64,000 bases of DNA from Vibrio methylphosphonaticus. GTDB taxonomy: Bacteria; Pseudomonadota; Gammaproteobacteria; Enterobacterales; Vibrionaceae. The stretch is from assembly GCF_023634655.1 (NCBI RefSeq), contig NZ_JAMKMS010000005.1, positions 1 through 64,000 of the forward strand, given 5' to 3'. The notes beneath the pieces are model-generated. The model did not search any database. It saw only the letters and a program-made list of their open reading frames with translations, and had not been told where the DNA came from. The translations under genes and the position numbers were made by a program. This document shows positions 7,888 through 17,954 of the stretch, one piece after another (positions within the stretch are counted from its first letter, which is position 1; each line of letters opens with the position of its first letter).

Positions 7888-9332
7888 TGGCACAAAGCAA
7901 AGTATTGATAGTAGAAGATGACGAAGGATTGCGTGAAGCGTTAGTTGATACCTTGGCGCTCGCTGGCTATGAATGGGTGGAAGCGGATTGTGCTGAAGAC
8001 GCCTTGGTCAAGCTGAAAAGTCAGCCCGTTGATATCGTCGTATCTGACGTACAAATGGCGGGGATGGGCGGATTAGCGCTATTGAGAAATATTAAGCAGC
8101 ACTGGCCAAATTTGCCTGTATTGTTGATGACGGCGTATGCCAATATTGAAGACGCGGTTGCGGCAATGAAGGAAGGCGCGATCGACTACATGGCAAAGCC
8201 ATTTGCTCCAGAAGTATTGCTGAATATGGTGAGCCGTTATGCGCCTGTCAAATCTGACAGCAATGGTGATGCTATCGTCGCCGATCCGAAAAGTATTCAG
8301 TTATTAGCTTTGGCTGAAAAAGTCGCTAAGACCGATGCCAGTGTAATGGTACTTGGCCCGAGCGGCTCAGGCAAAGAAGTGATGTCGCGTTACATTCATA
8401 ACCACTCATTGCGTTCAGAAGGGCCGTTTGTGGCGATTAACTGTGCTGCGATTCCAGACAATATGTTAGAAGCGACGTTGTTTGGTTATGAGAAAGGGGC
8501 GTTTACCGGTGCTGTTCAAGCGTGTCCGGGAAAATTTGAACAAGCTCAGGGCGGCACCATTTTGCTAGACGAAGTCAGTGAGATGGACCTTAACTTACAA
8601 GCCAAATTATTGCGTGTTCTACAAGAGCGCGAAGTGGAACGTTTAGGTAGTCGTAAAAGTATGGCATTGGATGTTCGCGTTCTTGCGACGAGTAACCGAG
8701 ATCTTAAGCAGTATGTCCAAGAAGGTAATTTCCGTGAAGATCTTTATTATCGCTTAAATGTGTTTCCAATCTCATGGCCAGCGTTGCGTGAGAGAACGGG
8801 GGATATTCCACCGTTGGCAACGCATTTAACAGAAAGACATTGTAAGAAATTAGGAATGCCAGTACCAAAGTTCAGTGAAGTGGCATTGGCGAAGTTGATG
8901 CAGTACCCGTGGCCTGGCAATGTTCGTGAACTTGATAATGTGGTTCAACGAGCGCTCATTCTTTGTGACCAGGCAATAATTGAATCGGAGCACATCTTAT
9001 TAGAAGGGGTCGATTGGCAGGATGCAGCAGGTTTACAGCAAGCAGTATCAATGCCCATGGCACATGTTAGCTCTGAACAGCACGTTGCGGAGCCTAGTGT
9101 TTTGCCGGTTGCCGACTCTACTCAGAACACAATGGTAATTGAAAAGCCGGTGTCTATCGGTGAAGGGTTAGGCGGAGAGCTAAGAGATCAGGAGTTTGCC
9201 ATTATTCTCGAAACTCTTAAAGAGTGTGAAGGGCGACGTAAAGAGATGTCTGAAAAATTGGGCATTAGTCCAAGAACCTTGCGCTATAAATTGGCAAAAA
9301 TGCGCGATGCAGGTATAGATATTCCAAATTAG
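7887..9332 (+). CDS. flrC: FlrC, sigma-54 response regulator (class III activator)
   Basis: 481 aa NtrC-type regulator. Receiver domain 1-120 with phosphoacceptor D54 (VVSDVQM), AAA+ domain about 135-365 with GPSGSGKE Walker A and GAFTGA sigma-54 loop, then a linker and a Fis-type helix-turn-helix at about 440-478. Phosphorylated by FlrB; it activates class III sigma-54 promoters such as the one before fliK. The variable linker (about 375-430) is rich in Ser, Val and Pro. Confidence 0.96.
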   Translation: MAQSKVLIVEDDEGLREALVDTLALAGYEWVEADCAEDALVKLKSQPVDIVVSDVQMAGMGGLALLRNIKQHWPNLPVLLMTAYANIEDAVAAMKEGAIDYMAKPFAPEVLLNMVSRYAPVKSDSNGDAIVADPKSIQLLALAEKVAKTDASVMVLGPSGSGKEVMSRYIHNHSLRSEGPFVAINCAAIPDNMLEATLFGYEKGAFTGAVQACPGKFEQAQGGTILLDEVSEMDLNLQAKLLRVLQEREVERLGSRKSMALDVRVLATSNRDLKQYVQEGNFREDLYYRLNVFPISWPALRERTGDIPPLATHLTERHCKKLGMPVPKFSEVALAKLMQYPWPGNVRELDNVVQRALILCDQAIIESEHILLEGVDWQDAAGLQQAVSMPMAHVSSEQHVAEPSVLPVADSTQNTMVIEKPVSIGEGLGGELRDQEFAIILETLKECEGRRKEMSEKLGISPRTLRYKLAKMRDAGIDIPN

Positions 9333-9388
9333 GCTTGTTGCAAAATGGATTTTTCGTGTGATGGACGCTAGTCACGAAGGTGCCTTCA

Positions 9389-9405
9389 TGGCATAATTTT
9401 TGCAA
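9389..9405 (+). promoter_or_regulatory. sigma-54 promoter of fliEFGHIJ
   Basis: TGGCATA-ATTT-TTGCAA: GG at 9390-9391 and GC at 9402-9403, 10 bases apart. It lies in the 136-base flrC-fliE gap with a start expected near 9415. This fits class II control by FlrA as known for the Vibrio fliE operon. Confidence 0.88.
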
Positions 9406-9468
9406 TTATTTGATTGAGTGCTGACAAATAACAGGCACTGTCAAGAAAATGACAACGAGTGAGAAAGC

Positions 9469-9780
9469 ATGAGAATTGATGGATTAAATACCGAAATGCA
9501 AGCAATGATGCTTGAAGCGTCAAGCACCCGTGCAACGCCGACAGCGCAGCAAGTGGGAGCGGATTTTGGTGACATGCTTTCACAAGCAGTAAACAATGTG
9601 AACGGGTTGCAAAAGTCTTCTGGTAACTTACAGATGCGATTTGATCGTGGTGATGCGGATGTCTCACTATCGGATGTCATGATCGCCAGAAATAAATCCA
9701 GTGTTGCATTTGAAGCCACCATCCAAGTACGTAATAAGCTTGTTGAGTCCTACAAAGAACTCATGAACATGCCCGTATAA
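9469..9780 (+). CDS. fliE: FliE flagellar hook-basal body protein
   Basis: 103 aa, the normal size. FliE links the MS ring and export gate to the proximal rod. Conserved C-terminal half: VSLSDVMIARNKSSVAFEAT followed by QVRNKLVESYKELMNM. No signal peptide; exported by the flagellar machinery. The ribosome site is weak (GTGAGAAAG). Its stop codon is directly followed by the tandem repeat at 9781-9840. Confidence 0.94.
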   Translation: MRIDGLNTEMQAMMLEASSTRATPTAQQVGADFGDMLSQAVNNVNGLQKSSGNLQMRFDRGDADVSLSDVMIARNKSSVAFEATIQVRNKLVESYKELMNMPV

Positions 9781-9840
9781 TCTAGGTAGTAGACAGTAAA
9801 TTTAAGTCGTAGACAGTCAATTTAGGTAGTGGACAGTGGC
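9781..9840 (+). repeat. three 20-bp tandem repeats spanning the fliF start
   Basis: Three consecutive 20-base units: TCTAGGTAGTAGACAGTAAA, TTTAAGTCGTAGACAGTCAA, TTTAGGTAGTGGACAGTGGC. They fill the whole fliE-fliF gap. The third unit supplies the GTG start codon of fliF (9836-9838) and the AGGT at 9824 that is its best ribosome site; the first unit carries the same AGGTAG. Confidence 0.9.
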
Positions 9841-11581
9841 TCAAGAAAATCATTCAACAGATGTAACCGTAATGGATGGCGCTGACGCTAATTTAGTCGC
9901 TAGTTCAGACCTGATATCAGAAGGTCAAAACCCAGATATTAATGAGAAAAGTAGCTCTAAATTTGATTTGGCTGTGGGTGATCTTGACCTTTTGCGACAA
10001 ATCGTTCTGGTACTTTCCATCTCTATTTGTGTCGCGCTTATCGTGATGCTGTTCTTTTGGGTTAAAGAACCTGAAATGCGCCCATTAGGCGTTTATGAAA
10101 CAGAAGAGTTAATTCCAGTGCTCGACTATCTTGATCAAAAGAAAGTCGAATATAAGCTGGAAGGCAATGCGTTGAGCGTGCCAGTCAATCAGTACAATAC
10201 GCTTAAGCTCGATATGGTGCGCGCCGGTCTAAACCGTGCGTCAAACACAGGCGATGATATCTTAATGCAAGATATGGGCTTCGGTGTCTCTCAACGTTTG
10301 GAGTTGGAGCGTCTAAAGCTTAGTCGTGAGAGACAACTTGGCAAAGCCATAGAGCAAATGAAGCAGATTCGTACCGCACGAGTATTGCTCGCCCTTCCTA
10401 AACAAAGTGTCTTTGTTCGTCACAATCAAGAAGCGTCTGCTTCGGTCTTTTTAACCTTGGCGACGGGGTCAATTCTGAAGCGTCAGGAAGTTGACTCTGT
10501 GGTTGATATGGTGGCAAGTGCGGTCCCAGGCATGAAAACCACCCGGATTACCGTTACCGATCAACATGGTCGGCTGCTTAGCTCTGGCTCGCAAGACGCC
10601 ACATCAGCAGCAAGACGAAAAGAACAAGAACTTGAGCAAAACCAAGAGCAAGCACTACGAGAAAAAATCGATTCCGTGTTGATTCCTATTTTAGGACTTG
10701 GCAATTATACGGCTCAGGTGGACATTGAACTGGATTTTAGCGCAGTAGAACAAACTCGTAAGCAGTTTGATCCTAATACACCAGCGACACGAAGCGAATA
10801 TACGCTAGAAGATTATAATAACGGCAACGCTGTCGCTGGAGTGCCGGGAGCACTAAGTAACCAACCGCCAGCAGATGCTTCGATTCCAACCGACGTTGCG
10901 CAAATGAAAGATGGTTCAGTGCTAGGACAAGGCTCAGTACATAAAGAAGCCACGCGTAACTTCGAGCTCGACACCACGATTAGCCATGAGCGCAAACAAA
11001 GTGGTGTAGTGAACAGACAAACGGTAGCCGTTGCGATTAAGAACCGTGCTCTTGTGAATCCGGATACGGGTGACGTAACGTATGAACCTCGTTCTGAAAC
11101 GGAACTGGCGGCAATTCGACAAGTTCTTATCGGCTCGGTGGGCTTTAATGAAAGACGTGGTGATTTGCTCAATGTGTTGAGTATGACGTTTGAAACCCCA
11201 GTGACCGAGCAGTTGGCGGACGTACCGCTGTGGGAACATCCGAATTTCAACGATTGGGTTCGATGGTTTGCTAGTGCGTTGGTCATTATTGTCGTGGTGT
11301 TAGTGCTCATTCGTCCTGCGATGAAAAAACTGCTCAACCCAGCGGCGCAAGAGACCGAAGACCAATTGTACGGTCCGGATGGGTTACCACTGGGCGCAGA
11401 CGGTGAGACCAGCCTGATTGGTAGCGATATTGATAGTAGCGAGCTGTTCGAATTTAGCACGGGCATTGACTTGCCTAATTTACATAAAGATGAAGACGTC
11501 TTGAAGGCGGTTCGAGCACTGGTGGCGAATGAGCCGGAGCTTGCCGCGCAAGTCGTGAAAAATTGGATGGTTGAGAACTAA
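9836..11581 (+). CDS. fliF: FliF flagellar MS-ring protein
   Basis: 581 aa inner-membrane ring protein. Transmembrane helix about 53-73, periplasmic ring-building (YscJ-like) domains about 80-300, long low-complexity periplasmic loop, second transmembrane helix about 478-498 (WFASALVIIVVVLVLI) and a cytoplasmic FliG-binding tail at the end (ALVANEPELAAQVVKNWM). The start is GTG 9836 inside a tandem repeat with only a modest AGGT ribosome site. The stop overlaps the fliG start by one base. Confidence 0.95.
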   Translation: MAQENHSTDVTVMDGADANLVASSDLISEGQNPDINEKSSSKFDLAVGDLDLLRQIVLVLSISICVALIVMLFFWVKEPEMRPLGVYETEELIPVLDYLDQKKVEYKLEGNALSVPVNQYNTLKLDMVRAGLNRASNTGDDILMQDMGFGVSQRLELERLKLSRERQLGKAIEQMKQIRTARVLLALPKQSVFVRHNQEASASVFLTLATGSILKRQEVDSVVDMVASAVPGMKTTRITVTDQHGRLLSSGSQDATSAARRKEQELEQNQEQALREKIDSVLIPILGLGNYTAQVDIELDFSAVEQTRKQFDPNTPATRSEYTLEDYNNGNAVAGVPGALSNQPPADASIPTDVAQMKDGSVLGQGSVHKEATRNFELDTTISHERKQSGVVNRQTVAVAIKNRALVNPDTGDVTYEPRSETELAAIRQVLIGSVGFNERRGDLLNVLSMTFETPVTEQLADVPLWEHPNFNDWVRWFASALVIIVVVLVLIRPAMKKLLNPAAQETEDQLYGPDGLPLGADGETSLIGSDIDSSELFEFSTGIDLPNLHKDEDVLKAVRALVANEPELAAQVVKNWMVEN

Positions 11582-12633
11582 TGGCAAATGAAATCGTAAC
11601 CAGCAATGGTGGGCAAGTGGTTGAATCAACCGTGGATATTTCAAACATAAGTGGTGAAGAAAAAGCCGCTATCCTTTTGCTCAGTTTAAACGAACAAGAT
11701 GCAGCCAGTATTATTCGCCATTTAGAGCCAAAGCAAGTGCAACGTGTTGGCGGAGCAATGGCTCGTGCCAGTGATTTAAGCCAAGACAAAGTGGGTGCCG
11801 TGCACCGCGCTTTTCTCGAAGATATTCAGAAATACACCAATATTGGTATGGGCAGTGAAGACTTCATGCGTAATACCTTGGTGGCCGCGCTTGGTGAAGA
11901 TAAAGCCAATAACTTGGTCGACCAGATCTTATTGGGTACCGGCTCTAAGGGGCTTGATTCGTTGAAATGGATGGATCCTCGTCAAGTGGCGAGCATTATT
12001 ATCAATGAACACCCACAGATTCAAACCATCGTCTTGTCTTATCTTGAAGCTGATCAGTCAGCGGAAATCCTGTCTCAGTTCCCTGAGCGAGTACGTCTGG
12101 ATTTAATGATGCGTATCGCTAATTTAGAGGAAGTTCAACCTTCTGCTTTGGCAGAGTTAAACGAGATCATGGAGAAGCAATTTGCGGGTCAAGCGGGCGC
12201 GCAAGCGGCGAAGATTGGCGGCCTGAAGGCGGCGGCAGAGATCATGAACTATCTCGACAACAACGTCGAAGGTTTGCTAATGGATCAAATACGCGACCAG
12301 GACGAAGATATGGCGACCCATATCCAAGATCTTATGTTTGTATTTGAAAACCTCATTGAGATTGATGACCAAGGCATCCAAAAGCTGCTTAGAGATGTCC
12401 CTCAAGACGTCCTACAACGAGCTCTGAAAGGCGCAGATGAGGGTCTTAAAGAGAAAATTTTCGATAACATGTCGAAACGTGCTGCGGATATGATGCGTGA
12501 AGATATTGAAGCGATGGCTCCTGTCCGAGTGGCAGATGTAGAGTCGGCACAAAAAGAGATTTTAACCATAGCAAGAAAGATGGCAGACAGTGGAGAGTTG
12601 ATGCTCTCTGGTGGTGCTGATGAGTTCTTGTAA
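11581..12633 (+). CDS. fliG: FliG flagellar motor switch protein
   Basis: 350 aa rotor protein between the MS ring (FliF) and FliM, contacting the stator. N-terminal FliF-binding domain, middle domain with the EHPQ motif (IINEHPQIQT) and C-terminal torque domain with charged residues (DEDMATHIQDLMFVFENL...DDQGIQKLLRDV). The family's normal length. One-base overlap with fliF. Confidence 0.96.
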   Translation: MANEIVTSNGGQVVESTVDISNISGEEKAAILLLSLNEQDAASIIRHLEPKQVQRVGGAMARASDLSQDKVGAVHRAFLEDIQKYTNIGMGSEDFMRNTLVAALGEDKANNLVDQILLGTGSKGLDSLKWMDPRQVASIIINEHPQIQTIVLSYLEADQSAEILSQFPERVRLDLMMRIANLEEVQPSALAELNEIMEKQFAGQAGAQAAKIGGLKAAAEIMNYLDNNVEGLLMDQIRDQDEDMATHIQDLMFVFENLIEIDDQGIQKLLRDVPQDVLQRALKGADEGLKEKIFDNMSKRAADMMREDIEAMAPVRVADVESAQKEILTIARKMADSGELMLSGGADEFL

Positions 12634-12652
12634 TTAGCGGCTGAGGTGAATC

Positions 12653-13453
12653 ATGGCTGGAGATAGAAAACGCGGCTTTTTACGCCCATCTGAAGACATC
12701 ACCATGGAGTCTGCACATTCATGGGGGTTGCCTGATTACTCGGCCCAGACAAATCAGCATGCTCGTGAAACCGCATTAAATTACGACCCAAGCTGGGCGC
12801 CACTTGATGAGCCGACACCAGAAGATGCCCCGTTCGAGTTAACGGAAGAGCAAATTGAGTTGATCAAGCAAGGTGCTTATCAAGAAGGATTATTTCAAGG
12901 TCAAGAAGCTGGATTTAAGCAAGGCTTTGACAAAGGTAAGCAAGAAGGCCTAGAAGCAGGTCAACAAGAAGGTCTTGAGCTTGGTAAAGCTGAAGGCGTT
13001 GCCGCTGGTGAGGAATACATCAAGCAGCAAGTCGACATATTCATGGGCATGGCAAACCAGTTTGCTCAGCCCCTTGAGCTCATGAATAGCCAAGTTGAAA
13101 AGCAACTGGTCGACATGGTGTTGACGCTAGTAAAAGAAGTCGTGCATGTTGAAGTCCAAACCAACCCGCAATTTATTCTCGATACGATTAAACAATCGGT
13201 AGAGGTGCTTCCTATTGTCGGTCATGCCATCACACTTAAGCTTCACCCCGCTGATGTGGACATTGTCCGAGCCGCTTATGGCGATCAAGAATTGGATATT
13301 CGCAACTGGCAACTCGTTGTTGAACCCGCGCTTAATCGTGGTGATGTTCAAATTGAAGCAGGCGAATCCAGTGTGAGCTACAAGATCGAAGAGCGAATTC
13401 ATAGCGTTCTGCAAAGTTTTTGTGGCACGAATCGCCATCAGGGTTCCAATTAA
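12653..13453 (+). CDS. fliH: FliH, regulator of the FliI export ATPase
   Basis: 266 aa. A disordered N-terminal part is followed by the typical FliH GxxxG-rich helix (about 75-120, repeated QEG/GxxxG units such as [17 protein letters not shown]) and the C-terminal domain that binds FliI. It delivers FliI to the export gate at FlhA and the C-ring. GAGGTG lies 6 bases before ATG. The stop overlaps the fliI start by one base. Confidence 0.93.
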   Translation: MAGDRKRGFLRPSEDITMESAHSWGLPDYSAQTNQHARETALNYDPSWAPLDEPTPEDAPFELTEEQIELIKQGAYQEGLFQGQEAGFKQGFDKGKQEGLEAGQQEGLELGKAEGVAAGEEYIKQQVDIFMGMANQFAQPLELMNSQVEKQLVDMVLTLVKEVVHVEVQTNPQFILDTIKQSVEVLPIVGHAITLKLHPADVDIVRAAYGDQELDIRNWQLVVEPALNRGDVQIEAGESSVSYKIEERIHSVLQSFCGTNRHQGSN

Positions 13454-14775
13454 TGCCAGTGCTCTCTGAACGGCTCGCTCAGTATAAAGTATCGGGGCAC
13501 AAGTCACGTGCCGTCGCTTCTGGTAAGTTGGTACGAGTCGTCGGTCTTACATTGGAAGCAACGGGCTGCAAAGCGCCCATAGGCAGTTTGTGCAAAGTTG
13601 AAACCATGACAGGTGAGATGGAAGCGGAAGTTGTTGGCTTTTCCGGTGACCACCTGTTTTTGATGCCGAGTGAACAAATTAGTGGCATTTTACCCGGGGC
13701 GAGAGTGACACCAATGACGGCAGAAACTGGTTTGCCGGTCGGGATGGAGCTGTTAGGTCGTGTCATTGATGGTGTCGGTAACCCATTGGATGGTCTTGGC
13801 GAAATATACACAGAAAAACGCGCTTCTTTTAACGCCCAACCTATCAATCCCCTTGCAAGAAAGCCAATCTCAGAGCCCTTAGATGTCGGCCTTAAAGCCA
13901 TTAATGGCTTATTAACGGTTGGCAAAGGCCAACGAATTGGTTTATTTGCTGGCTCTGGTGTGGGTAAGTCGGTCACTTTGGGCATGATGACCCGCGGTAC
14001 AACGGCGCAAGTCGTTGTTGTGGGGTTAATTGGTGAGCGTGGGCGAGAAGTTAAAGAGTTTATAGAAGAGATTCTCGGCACGACCGGGCGTCAACGCTCG
14101 GTGGTGGTCGCGGCACCAGCCGATTCATCGCCTTTGATGCGATTGAAAGGGTGCCAAACAGCGTTGACCATCGCTGAATACTTTAGAGACCAAGGGCTAG
14201 ATGTATTGCTACTGATGGATTCATTGACTCGTTTTGCTCAAGCGCAACGTGAGATCGCTCTATCGGTGGGTGAGCCGCCTGCAACGAAAGGTTATCCGCC
14301 TTCGGTGTTTGCCAAGTTACCAGCACTCGTTGAACGAGCGGGCAATGGTGATGATAATCAAGGCTCTATTACAGCCTTTTTCACAGTATTGACGGAAGGA
14401 GATGACTTACAAGATCCCATCGCCGATGCTTCACGTGCGATCCTAGATGGCCACATTGTATTATCCCGTGAAATGGCAGACGCTGGACATTACCCTGCGA
14501 TTGACGTGGAAAAATCCGTGAGTCGTGTCATGCCGCAAATTACCGATGATCAGCATGTCTTGATGTCTAAAGCTGTCAGGCAGGTGCTGTCTGTGTGTCG
14601 TAAAAATCAAGACTTAGTCTCAATTGGAGCCTATAAACCGGGGACCGATCCTGCTATCGATAGTGCGTTTACCTTAAAACCGAAGCTGGACCAGTATTTA
14701 CAGCAGAGCATGAAAGAAAGCGTTCCTTACGATATGTGTGTCAATATGCTCAAGCAACTGTTGCAGGTCAATTAA
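13453..14775 (+). CDS. fliI: FliI flagellum-specific export ATPase
   Basis: 440 aa, F1-beta-like hexameric ATPase at the cytoplasmic base of the export apparatus. Walker [12 protein letters not shown], catalytic GERGRE, Walker [17 protein letters not shown]. The start is ATG 13453, overlapping the fliH stop by one base; upstream in-frame codons lie inside fliH and give a non-family N-terminus. Confidence 0.96.
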   Translation: MPVLSERLAQYKVSGHKSRAVASGKLVRVVGLTLEATGCKAPIGSLCKVETMTGEMEAEVVGFSGDHLFLMPSEQISGILPGARVTPMTAETGLPVGMELLGRVIDGVGNPLDGLGEIYTEKRASFNAQPINPLARKPISEPLDVGLKAINGLLTVGKGQRIGLFAGSGVGKSVTLGMMTRGTTAQVVVVGLIGERGREVKEFIEEILGTTGRQRSVVVAAPADSSPLMRLKGCQTALTIAEYFRDQGLDVLLLMDSLTRFAQAQREIALSVGEPPATKGYPPSVFAKLPALVERAGNGDDNQGSITAFFTVLTEGDDLQDPIADASRAILDGHIVLSREMADAGHYPAIDVEKSVSRVMPQITDDQHVLMSKAVRQVLSVCRKNQDLVSIGAYKPGTDPAIDSAFTLKPKLDQYLQQSMKESVPYDMCVNMLKQLLQVN

Positions 14776-14784
14776 CGGTAAGTT

Positions 14785-15228
14785 ATGGATAGTGCACTCG
14801 ACTTTCTTCTTGACCAAGCAAAAGACAACGAGCAACAAGCCGTGCTTGCGCTCAATAAAGCGCGCTCTGAACTAGAAGGTTATTACAATCAAGTTAGACA
14901 GATAGAGCAGTATCGGCTCGATTACTGTAACCAATTGGTACGCCGTGGCAAGGAAGGATTGACGGCAAGTGAATACGGTCACTTAAACCGATTTTTGACT
15001 CAATTGGACGAGACACTGACGAAGCAAAAAACAGCAGAATCGCATTTCACTCAACAAGTTGAGGATTGCCAAGAGTTTTGGCATAACACCCGTAAGCAGC
15101 GACGGTCCTATGAATGGATGATGGATAAAAAAGCCAAAGAGAAAGCGCGTATTGCTGACAAAAAAGAGCAACAACAAATGGATGAGTTTTCTAATTTACT
15201 GTTTGCTCGCAGAAAAAATCAGCGCTAG
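14785..15228 (+). CDS. fliJ: FliJ flagellar export chaperone / central stalk
   Basis: 147 aa, almost entirely antiparallel coiled coil (heptad-rich 5-145, rich in Lys, Gln, Glu). FliJ is the gamma-like stalk in the FliI ring and escorts export chaperones. Nine bases after fliI. Last gene of the fliE operon; no terminator was seen before the fliK promoter. Confidence 0.92.
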   Translation: MDSALDFLLDQAKDNEQQAVLALNKARSELEGYYNQVRQIEQYRLDYCNQLVRRGKEGLTASEYGHLNRFLTQLDETLTKQKTAESHFTQQVEDCQEFWHNTRKQRRSYEWMMDKKAKEKARIADKKEQQQMDEFSNLLFARRKNQR

Positions 15229-15335
15229 CGGTACGGTTTGTTGACGCCGTGTACTCACGGTTAATACTCGGACTCTTCGTGCCATTGGTTTCAAATTGCC
15301 CGACTTACCTACTGTCCAGCGGTGTGATTTCACTT

Positions 15336-15352
15336 CGGTATAATTATTGCAT
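15336..15352 (+). promoter_or_regulatory. sigma-54 promoter of the fliK operon
   Basis: CGGTATA-ATTA-TTGCAT: GG at 15337-15338 and GC at 15349-15350, exactly 10 bases apart. It is in the 198-base fliJ-fliK gap with a start expected near 15362. The position agrees with a class III (FlrC-dependent) promoter for fliKLMNOPQR-flhB. Confidence 0.85.
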
Positions 15353-15426
15353 CATCTTGCTCCTAACAACCAGCGGCAGCCACTTGCCTCTAACTCCGTC
15401 ATCATCACAATGTAGGCCCGAATGGA

Positions 15427-17328
15427 ATGAGTCTGACTGTTTCTAGCAATAATGTTTCACCATCCTCGAATCTTAAATCGAGCAACGATTCTGCTTCCGC
15501 AAAAGATGCGGTTGCAACGTCAGAGGAACCGGGCTTTTTTGATAAGTTAAAAAGTGCGATGTCTGGTGAAAATGCCGATAAAAAACAAAATGTTGATGGT
15601 TCAAATGCGACAAAGGGTACATCAGAGAAATTAACCTTAGACACAACGACGCTCTCCACCGATGCGGCTGTAGTGACAACTGAGGAAGCGAGTGAGATAG
15701 AACAAGAACGCGTTGTGAAGAAAGATTTGGGCCCTAACGACAAAGAATTGGATTCTAACGTTAAAGGTGATTCTAATGTCAAAGGTGATTCGACGGTTAA
15801 TGCTAATCAAAGCGGCAAGACCCAAGTAGAAAACGCGGAAGGCTCGTCTTCAGACGTCAAGAAAATGGCGCTGGCAAGTGTTGCTGCATCTACGGAAGCA
15901 GGGATATCAACCACCGACTCAGATAGCTTGGCCACGACTTCACAAGGTAAGCTGTCAGGACAAACTGACGTATCAGCACAAGCGACCATGGACGAAAGCT
16001 CTCAGTTACTAAATCGTTTAAACGACTCAAATAAAGCTCTGCAAACGTCTTCATTAGAATCGACATCTGGGGTCGCTGCAGCAACAGGTATAATCAATGA
16101 TACTGCTGACGCGGCTCAGCCATATGACGATACCGCTGTGCTAGCGGCTGTCGCTGTCGAGTCTGGGCAGCCCACGGTAATGGAACCGGTAACTGGACAG
16201 GTTTTATCTGCTGAGGCGTTATCCTCAACAGCAACAGCAACAGCAACAGCATCGTCACCGCAGACATTAACGTCATCTTCAGCTGCAGTAGGGCAAGTGA
16301 ACAGCACCGCCTCTCAGTCTACAGTTGCAGCAGGGTTGATTGCCGCTGACGGCAGTGTGAAAAATGACGGCACGAATTCTCAAATCGCTTGGTCGAAAAC
16401 TGATGCAAGCAGTGATGTAAGTAGTGATGCAAAGTTGGAAGGAAAAGCTGCGATACTCACAGCAAGCGCCGCCTTGGATAAATCACCATTAGATAAACAA
16501 GCGGCTTCAACGCTTAGTGGGCCGAATGGACCAAATTCATTACCAACCCCACCATCACAGCCAAATTCACAGCAAGCGCAGCCTTTCCATTCTGCTCATC
16601 AGGGAGCGGCCGTTACGGGGAATGACGGGCCTGGCACACCAGCCGCCGGAACATTAGCCGCAGCGTCCATGTTGGCGGGCAAAGAAACGCCTTCAGCTAA
16701 CCCCGTGACAAGTGGAGTCAGTTCACCTAATGCGATGGGGATCGGTCAAGCAAATTTGAAAGGCTTAAAACCCGCTACCACACCGAGTAATGAGCCCCTA
16801 AGCAGTCTGAACCCTGCAGCGACAGCTGGCGCAGCTTTGGGGACGCAAGCACTGCGTGGTGAGCAACCACAAGCGGCGACGAATGTACAATCACCGATGG
16901 TGCTCACTAAAGAGAATGCCAGCGACCAGGTATCAGAACGTATTCAGATGATGATGGCGAAGAACCTAAAGCAGGTAGACATTCGCCTTGACCCGCCAGA
17001 GTTAGGAAGAATGCAAATACGCATGACACTCAATAGTGACTCTGCGACCGTACATTTCACCGTTCAGAACCAACAAACACGAGAGATGGTTGATCAATCT
17101 ATGCCAAGGCTGCGTGAAATGTTATCGCAGCAAGGTATTCAACTTGCTGACACTTCGGTACAACAACAAGGTTCTGGACAACAGCAGCGTCATGCATCAG
17201 CGGATGCACATAATCAAGGCTCTAGTGGCGCAGGCCACTCTAATGGCGATACGGAGGCCATAGAAGAAGGGGTAAGCATGAACCTAAATATCGCGAAGAA
17301 AGAAGAGGGTATCAGTTACTATGCGTAA
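15427..17328 (+). CDS. fliK: FliK flagellar hook-length control protein
   Basis: 633 aa. The molecular ruler that measures the hook and switches FlhB specificity. Residues 1-490 are Ser/Ala/Thr/Asp-rich low-complexity sequence; the conserved C-terminal FliK domain (about 495-590) includes the LDPPELGRMQIRM core and a TVHFTVQNQQTREM segment. A NVKGDS duplication (residues about 114-125) and four AACAGC hexamers (16227-16250, giving TATATATA) show repeat-driven length change in the ruler region. ATG 15427; an ATG five bases earlier stops at once. Confidence 0.93.
   Translation: MSLTVSSNNVSPSSNLKSSNDSASAKDAVATSEEPGFFDKLKSAMSGENADKKQNVDGSNATKGTSEKLTLDTTTLSTDAAVVTTEEASEIEQERVVKKDLGPNDKELDSNVKGDSNVKGDSTVNANQSGKTQVENAEGSSSDVKKMALASVAASTEAGISTTDSDSLATTSQGKLSGQTDVSAQATMDESSQLLNRLNDSNKALQTSSLESTSGVAAATGIINDTADAAQPYDDTAVLAAVAVESGQPTVMEPVTGQVLSAEALSSTATATATASSPQTLTSSSAAVGQVNSTASQSTVAAGLIAADGSVKNDGTNSQIAWSKTDASSDVSSDAKLEGKAAILTASAALDKSPLDKQAASTLSGPNGPNSLPTPPSQPNSQQAQPFHSAHQGAAVTGNDGPGTPAAGTLAAASMLAGKETPSANPVTSGVSSPNAMGIGQANLKGLKPATTPSNEPLSSLNPAATAGAALGTQALRGEQPQAATNVQSPMVLTKENASDQVSERIQMMMAKNLKQVDIRLDPPELGRMQIRMTLNSDSATVHFTVQNQQTREMVDQSMPRLREMLSQQGIQLADTSVQQQGSGQQQRHASADAHNQGSSGAGHSNGDTEAIEEGVSMNLNIAKKEEGISYYA
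16227..16250 (+). repeat. hexanucleotide microsatellite in fliK
   Basis: Four perfect copies of AACAGC in frame inside the low-complexity ruler region, encoding alternating Thr and Ala. Copy-number change would alter FliK length by two residues per unit without a frameshift. Confidence 0.85.
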
Positions 17329-17452
17329 CGCATTGTTTTGTTCTGAGCGTTGTAGTTAACGAATAAACTCAAAGTGAAGCCGCGTGACGTGGGATTGTCT
17401 GTATAATCGGCTCAATAGATCTAAGCCGCTTAACTAAAAAGTAAATATCGAT

Positions 17453-17947
17453 ATGGCAGAAAATATTCAAGAACAACCAAACAGCAAGAAAAAGCTGTTG
17501 ATTATTATCGTAGCAATACTCACGGTATTACTCATTGCTGGTGGCGTTGCTTACTGGCTTTTTGGTACCGATAGTACGCCCCAAAACCGTCCAGATTCGA
17601 CACAAAATGCCCCTGTTGTCGTAATTGACCCCATTTCTTACGTTAATATCGCGCAACCTTTCGTGTTTAATGTGACTGGGAACTCTCGTGATCGTATGGT
17701 TCAGATTAAAGCTCAACTGATGGTGCGTGGACTAGATAACGAAGAGCTAGCTCGTTATCATTCACCATTAATTGAGAGTACGTTGCTGTCAACGTTTGCT
17801 TCCACGTCTGTTGAACAGCTAAGAAGTACTAATGGACGTGTTGAATTACGTGAGCAAGCCACTACCGACATACAAAGTAGCTTGTCTCAAGTGGTTGGAA
17901 AACCCGTGATAGAACGCGTGCTCTTTACAGATTTTGTTATCCAGTAG
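17453..17947 (+). CDS. fliL: FliL flagellar basal body-associated protein
   Basis: 164 aa, single-pass inner-membrane protein (transmembrane about 14-35, then periplasmic FliL domain 50-164). FliL surrounds stator units and supports torque at high load. 124 bases after fliK; that gap has a TATAAT at 17402-17407 but no good -35, so transcription from the fliK promoter is most likely. The ribosome site is weak. Confidence 0.93.
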   Translation: MAENIQEQPNSKKKLLIIIVAILTVLLIAGGVAYWLFGTDSTPQNRPDSTQNAPVVVIDPISYVNIAQPFVFNVTGNSRDRMVQIKAQLMVRGLDNEELARYHSPLIESTLLSTFASTSVEQLRSTNGRVELREQATTDIQSSLSQVVGKPVIERVLFTDFVIQ

Positions 17948-17954
17948 GTAATGT

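Noticed and set aside
10813..11466. 217-codon frame on the strand opposite fliF
   Set aside because: It lies wholly inside fliF, has Ser/Leu-rich shadow composition and no ribosome site or recognisable domain.
15249..15446. 65-codon open frame between fliJ and fliK
   Set aside because: It covers the sigma-54 promoter at 15336-15352, has no ribosome site and no family resemblance, and runs into fliK in another frame.
17379..17407. TATAAT at 17402 as a promoter of fliL
   Set aside because: No -35 hexamer at 16-18 bases and no TGn extension, so not supported beyond chance in this AT-rich gap.
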